DNA of 49,437 nt from JBGANR01 sp044222225 (GTDB lineage Bacteria; Actinomycetota; Actinomycetes; Mycobacteriales; Mycobacteriaceae): positions 1 to 49,437 of the forward strand of contig JBGANR010000029.1 of the NCBI GenBank assembly GCA_044222225.1. Reading direction: 5' to 3'. Positions 45,795-49,437 of the stretch are shown here, piece by piece. The position numbers and the translations under genes are program-made. The notes under the pieces were generated by a model. That model saw nothing but the letters and a program-made list of their open reading frames with translations. It searched no databases and was not told the origin of the DNA. How positions within the stretch are numbered: position 1 is the first letter of the stretch; every line of letters begins with the position of its first letter.

Positions 45795-47253
45795 CGCACG
45801 CGGATTTCTCAAGCACACCAGCCGCGAACTGCCGCGGCGCCGTCCGGTGCCGCTGCGGCTGCTGGACTGGAAAGAGGTCTACGAGGACCACGACCGCAAG
45901 GTGCTGCGCAAGCAGGCCAGCCGGTGCATGGACTGCGGAATCCCGTTCTGCCACAACGGGTGCCCGCTCGGCAACCTCATCCCCGAGTGGAACGACCTCG
46001 TCTACAAGGACCGCTGGTCCGACGGCATCGACCGACTGCACGCCACCAACAACTTCCCGGAGTTCACCGGGCGGCTGTGCCCGGCGCCGTGCGAGGCGTC
46101 GTGCGTGCTGGGCATCAACCAGCCGGCGGTGACCATCAAGCAGGTCGAGGTCGAGCTCATCGACAACGCCTTCGCCGAGGGCTGGGTGACCCCGGTGATC
46201 CCGAAGGAGAAGACCGGCAAGAAGGTCGCCGTCGTCGGCTCCGGTCCCGCCGGCCTGGCCGCCGCACAGCAGTTGACGCGCGCCGGCCACGACGTGACGC
46301 TCTTCGAGCGGGCCGACCGCATCGGCGGACTGCTGCGCTACGGCATCCCCGAGTTCAAGATGGAGAAGCGGCACATCGACCGCCGTCTCGAGCAGATGGC
46401 GGCCGAGGGCACCGTCTTCCGGACGGGCGTCAACGTGGGTGTCGACGTCACCGTCGAGCAGTTGCGCGGCGATTTCGACGCGGTCGTCCTCGCCAACGGA
46501 TCGACGATCGGGCGTGACCTGCCGGTTCCCGGCCGCGAGCTCGACGGCATCCACCAGGCGATGGAGTACCTGCCGCTGTCCAATCGGGTGCAGCTCGGTG
46601 ACGACATCGTCGACGACGCAGGCCTGCCGCCGATCCACGCGAAGGGCAAGAAGGTCGTCATCATCGGTGGCGGCGACACCGGCGCCGACTGCCTGGGTAC
46701 CGCGCTGCGTCAGGGTGCGGCGTCGGTGCATCAGTTCGAGATCATGCCGAAGCCGCCGCTGCACCGGGCCGCGTCGACCCCGTGGCCGACGTACCCGCTG
46801 ATGTACCGCGTCGCGTCGGCCCACGAGGAGGGAGGCGATCGCGTCTACGCGGTGAGCACCGAGCGCTTCGTCGGCGAGAATGGCACAGTGACCGGGCTGC
46901 ACGGCTCCGAGGTGGCGCTGGTCGGCGGCCGGTTCCAGAAGGTCGAGGGCACCGACTTCGAGCTCGAAGCCGACCTCGTGCTGCTGGCGATGGGCTTCGT
47001 CGGTCCGGAACGTGGCGACCTGCTGGACCAGCTGGGTGTCGAATACGACGCGCGCGGCAACGTCAAGCGCGGCGCGGACTTCCAGTCGACGGTGCCGGGC
47101 GTCTTCGTCGCCGGCGACGCCGGCCGCGGCCAGTCGCTCATCGTGTGGGCCATCGCCGAGGGCCGTAGCGCGGCGGCGGCGGTGGACGCCTACCTCGTCG
47201 GCAGTACCCAGCTGCCCGCGCCGATCGAGCCGACGGCCGTCGCGCAGCGCTGA
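45787..47253 (+). CDS. gltD: Glutamate synthase small subunit
   Basis: A 488-residue GltD. The N-terminal cysteines that bind two 4Fe-4S clusters are in SRCMDCGIPFCHNGCPLGN and RLCPAPCEASCVLG. Next come the FAD motif VAVVGSGPAGLAAAQQL with GLLRYGIPEFKM, the NADPH motif VVIIGGGDTGADCLGT, and the FAD-closing GVFVAGDAGRGQSL. It oxidises NADPH and passes electrons to GltB. GTG 45787 lies within the gltB end (eight-base overlap) and has GGAGG six bases upstream; a longer frame from 45748 is rejected. A terminator hairpin follows the stop. Confidence 0.97.
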
Positions 47254-47273
47254 CGCGCCGTTCTATCGGACAA

Positions 47274-47307
47274 ACGCCCCTTCCTGGCTTCGGTCGGGGA
47301 GGGGCGT
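47274..47307 (+). terminator. Terminator after gltD
   Basis: An 11-bp stem ACGCCCCTTCC/GGGAGGGGCGT (one G-U) with a 12-base loop begins 20 bases after the gltD stop and is followed by CGTCATAT. It is a typical G+C-rich actinobacterial terminator. Confidence 0.75.
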
Positions 47308-47327
47308 CGTCATATCGGTACCCGTAC

Positions 47328-47362
47328 AGCGTCGTCGCGACGATTATTGTCGCGACGACGCT
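47328..47362. repeat. Perfect 14-bp hairpin with GATTATT loop
   Basis: AGCGTCGTCGCGAC (47328-47341) pairs exactly with 47349-47362 around GATTATT. The loop plus flank GATTATTGTC is also the centre of the 79-bp repeats at 21.0 and 34.1 kb, though the stems differ. It lies between gltD and a small gene. Confidence 0.7.
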
Positions 47363-47535
47363 CAGAGGCGCTCGATACGACGCGCACGGACCGTGTGTCG
47401 GGCCGGTTCGCCGGGAGGCGGCGTCCTGTGGTGTCAGACACGCCACGGATCGGTAACGGTTCGGCGCGTCGTCGCGATGACGTCGATACCGTGATGGGTG
47501 GACGGGTCGATTTTCCAGTGCGAGGTGACGAGAAA

Positions 47536-47676
47536 GTGAATACGACGAAGACGAGCGCACGAAGACGGAGCGGCATCTGGCCGTTCGGCAAGCGGCATCG
47601 GGTGGTGCGGATGCTGCCCGAGGACGCCGAGCGGTTGGTGACGACAAGCGAGCTCAAGGCGCTGCGTGACGCCTGA
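47536..47676 (+). CDS. Small basic protein of unknown function (46 residues)
   Basis: GTG 47536 with AGGTGACGAG upstream starts a 46-residue basic protein, MNTTKTSARRRSGIWPFGKR, followed by HRVVRMLPEDAERLVTTSEL and KALRDA. The first half is Arg/Lys-rich and the second half looks like an amphipathic helix. ATG 47494 in the same frame is an alternative; a still longer frame crosses the hairpin at 47328 and is unlikely. TACCGT near 47487 could be a -10. A strong hairpin follows the stop, so it seems to be its own transcription unit. I do not recognise the family. Confidence 0.5.
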   Translation: MNTTKTSARRRSGIWPFGKRHRVVRMLPEDAERLVTTSELKALRDA

Positions 47677-47690
47677 GTAGACGATCGAAA

Positions 47691-47728
47691 CAGTGGCCCT
47701 CGTGGACGGATGCCCGCGGGGGCCACTG
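47691..47728. terminator. Hairpin terminator between convergent genes
   Basis: A 15-bp stem with two G-U pairs (47691-47705 with 47714-47728, starting CAGTGGCCC) and an 8-base loop lies 15 bases after the small gene's stop and 40 bases before the convergent gene's stop. It can serve both. There is no T-run, as is usual in actinobacteria. Confidence 0.7.
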
Positions 47729-47767
47729 TCGTGCGCGATCGACGGTGCCGAGTCGCCGGGATGACGT

Positions 47768-48415
47768 TCAGGCCAAGGCGTCGACGATCGGCGTCCGGCC
47801 GCCGTTGAACTCGATGACCCGGCGGATCGTCTGCGGGGCGTCCACGGTCGCGGCGATGACGGCGGCGACGTCTCCGCGCGGCACGGAGCCCTTGTCGACG
47901 GAGCCGTCGTTGACCTCGATCGTGCCGGTCGGCGGGTCGAAGGTCAGGAGGCTGGGGCGCAGGATCGTCCAGTCGAGCGACGTGCCCTCGAGGTGCGCGT
48001 CGGCGATCGTCTTGGCGTCGGCGTACGGGAAGAACGACGCTCCGGGTTCGACGCCGTGGTCCGGGCCGGCGCCGAAATAGGACACCATGACGTACCGCCG
48101 CACGCCCGCACGTTCGGCCGCCGTCATCGACGCGATGGCGGCGTCCCGGTCGACGGCGTACGTCCGCGCCGGATCGCCGCCGCCGGCGCCGGCCGACCAG
48201 ATGAGCACGTCGGCGCCGGTCAGCAGGGCGGCGATGCCGTCGGCGTCGAGGGATTCGACGTCGGCGATGACGGGTTCGGCGCCGGTCGCGGCGACGTCGG
48301 CGGTGTGTTCGGCGTTGCGGATGACGGCCCGCACCGTATGGCCCGCGGCGACGAGCAGCGGTTCGGCGAGCAGGGCGACCCTGCCGTGGCCGCCGATGAG
48401 AACGATCGTGCTCAT
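47768..48415 (-). CDS. NAD(P)-binding atypical SDR (NmrA/YtfG-like)
   Basis: A 215-residue Rossmann protein of the NAD(P)H-binding, atypical-SDR class. The N-terminal dinucleotide motif is IVLIGGHGRVALL, with IRNAEHTADV in the position that often binds NADP. VLIWSAGAGG follows, and the region equivalent to the active site reads ADAKTIADAHLEGTSLDWTI, with no classical YxxxK Tyr. These proteins are quinone reductases, epimerase-like enzymes or redox sensors. ATG 48415 has GGAG nine bases upstream; five more residues would be added by the ATG at 48430. It looks monocistronic, and its function is not assigned. Confidence 0.85.
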   Translation of the reverse strand: MSTIVLIGGHGRVALLAEPLLVAAGHTVRAVIRNAEHTADVAATGAEPVIADVESLDADGIAALLTGADVLIWSAGAGGGDPARTYAVDRDAAIASMTAAERAGVRRYVMVSYFGAGPDHGVEPGASFFPYADAKTIADAHLEGTSLDWTILRPSLLTFDPPTGTIEVNDGSVDKGSVPRGDVAAVIAATVDAPQTIRRVIEFNGGRTPIVDALA

Positions 48416-48430
48416 GTGCTGACACTCCAT

Positions 48431-48462
48431 CTTCTGCGGTGACGACCTTCTGCGGTGACGAC
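48431..48462. repeat. 16-bp perfect tandem repeat
   Basis: CTTCTGCGGTGACGAC occurs twice without spacing, just upstream of the NAD(P)-binding protein's start codon (minus strand). It may be a slippage duplication or a pair of regulator sites. The rest of the 48416-48565 gap shows nothing else. Confidence 0.7.
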
Positions 48463-48565
48463 GGTTCGACGCGGCGTCGTCCGATGACATGAATCGCTCG
48501 GCGAACGGGGTGCCGCCGCCTGCCACGTGAGACAGTAGAACACCGCCTCGACTTGGAGGGCGACA

Positions 48566-49437
48566 GTGGATCCTGAGAATCGGCGACCGTTCCGTGAGAC
48601 CGGTCCGCAGCCGGGTTCCGGCCCGCGACTCGGTTGGGCGGCCGCCGGGGAGCCCGGAGCCGGACCGCCTCCTGACGACGGCGAGACGGCCGTCGTCCCC
48701 ACAGGACGTCGGCCGCCGCTTCCCCCGGACCCCGACCGCACGATTGTCGGCGACACAGCGGTCGGCCGGACTGCGGAGCGACGTGATCAGCCGGGCGCAT
48801 CCGGCCCGATCAGCGGGTACAGCCCGACCGCGCCGCGCCGGACGGGGCCGTTGCCGGGCCCGATGAACGCACCGCCGCGGGCGTACGGACCGCCGGGACG
48901 GAAGACGGCCTCCGGTCCGCTGCGACCGATCCCCAGTCCGATCGCGCCGCCGCCAGCCTATCCGCAGCCTTCGGGCCGGCCGGGCGCCGTCGGACGTCCG
49001 ACCGGCTCGATCAGACCGATCGGGCCTGGCGGCCCGCCGCAGTTCCCGCCTGGGCCGCCGCAGTTCCCGCCTGGCGGACCGACACCGTTCCCATCCGGCG
49101 GCCCGCCGTTCCCACCCGGCGGGCAGCCGCCGTTCGGTCCGGGCGGCCCACCGATGCCACCCGGGCCCGGCGGCCCACCCGTCCCGCGACGCGGAGGCGG
49201 TGGCCGGCGGCGATACCTCGCCCTGGTGTTGGCGGCCGTCGTCGGGATCGCCGCGGTGCTCGGCGGGGTCGGCTGGTGGGCGGGCTGGTTCGACACGGCG
49301 AACCCGCCGACGATGCTCACGGTGCAGGACATGGGGCCGGATCCGTTCGGCGACAACTTCGGCCGCGTGACGGTGGAGTCGGCCGAGCACATGGCGCAAC
49401 TGCGCCGGACGGGCGGGGTGACGGCGTCCGACGGCGC
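48566..49437 (+). CDS. Proline-rich single-pass membrane protein (3' end outside window)
   Basis: GTG 48566 with GGAGGG about six bases upstream opens a frame that runs off the right edge (290 codons seen). The first 210 residues are Pro/Gly-rich and disordered, with repeats such as GGPPQFPPGPPQFPPGG and PPFPPGGQPPFGPGGPP. A basic stop-transfer flank (RRGGGGRRR) and one membrane helix follow (YLALVLAAVVGIAAVLGGVG). The visible outer part begins PPTMLTVQDMGPDPFGDNFG, which recalls the start of the actinobacterial DUF6777 extracellular domain, but too little is visible to be sure. A cytoplasmic Pro-rich arm with an outer domain suggests an envelope-anchored protein. Confidence 0.75.
   Translation, partial: MDPENRRPFRETGPQPGSGPRLGWAAAGEPGAGPPPDDGETAVVPTGRRPPLPPDPDRTIVGDTAVGRTAERRDQPGASGPISGYSPTAPRRTGPLPGPMNAPPRAYGPPGRKTASGPLRPIPSPIAPPPAYPQPSGRPGAVGRPTGSIRPIGPGGPPQFPPGPPQFPPGGPTPFPSGGPPFPPGGQPPFGPGGPPMPPGPGGPPVPRRGGGGRRRYLALVLAAVVGIAAVLGGVGWWAGWFDTANPPTMLTVQDMGPDPFGDNFGRVTVESAEHMAQLRRTGGVTASDG

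Overview
This is 49.4 kb of high-G+C actinobacterial chromosome. Mycolic-acid-producing Mycobacteriales (a Gordonia, Tsukamurella or Williamsia type of organism) are the likeliest source. The hints are an EphD-type hydrolase/short-chain dehydrogenase fusion, a HAMP-linked class III nucleotide cyclase, many GTG/TTG starts, and operons built on ATGA/GTGA overlaps. The genus is inference. I saw no tRNA, rRNA, CRISPR array, insertion sequence or prophage.

Layout. 1-3.4 kb: the end of an acyl-CoA dehydrogenase, a KAP-family P-loop NTPase with atypical base composition, a probable remnant of an XRE-type antitoxin, and a 47-residue membrane peptide. 3.4-6.1 kb: a PucR-type regulator divergent from a serine-hydroxymethyltransferase-like PLP enzyme, with a perfect palindrome between them. 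6.1-29.6 kb: a catabolic island. It holds a cupin and a shikimate-dehydrogenase-like gene; a seven-gene leftward operon (CitE-like lyase, acyl-CoA synthetase, acyl-CoA dehydrogenase, enoyl-CoA hydratase, NDP-forming acyl-CoA synthetase alpha part, SDR, Zn-alcohol dehydrogenase); a rightward operon (CaiB CoA-transferase, MmgE/PrpD, GabT-like aminotransferase, cupin); a TetR regulator; a rightward operon (MFS carrier, GH3, GH13, TesB thioesterase); and an aldehyde dehydrogenase. 29.8-37.2 kb: a GntR/FCD regulator, ephD, a membrane nucleotide cyclase, an MFS exporter, pxpA and a second Zn-alcohol dehydrogenase. 37.6-40.9 kb: a four-gene ABC transporter/two-component operon. 41.1-47.3 kb: glutamate synthase gltBD behind a structured leader. 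The right end has a small basic protein, an NAD(P)-binding protein and the start of a proline-rich membrane protein.

The main observation is a shared operator-like motif, roughly WCAAAGTryAATGTGT. It lies in the promoter regions between 6650 and 6777, between 16382 and 16579, between the TetR gene and the MFS gene, and (half-site only) upstream of the aldehyde dehydrogenase. It suggests the island is one regulon, probably controlled by its own TetR repressor. A plausible reading is uptake of a glycosylated compound, removal of sugar, and CoA-dependent breakdown of a branched or dicarboxylic acid; the substrate is not known.

Two families of long palindromic intergenic repeats are also present. 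One is a 79-bp element with two copies, 69/79 identical, which encodes the last codons and stop (Met-Ser-Gly-stop) of two unrelated genes. The other is a larger element with 25- and 32-bp perfect arms and a conserved core, present at 32.4 and 37.4 kb.
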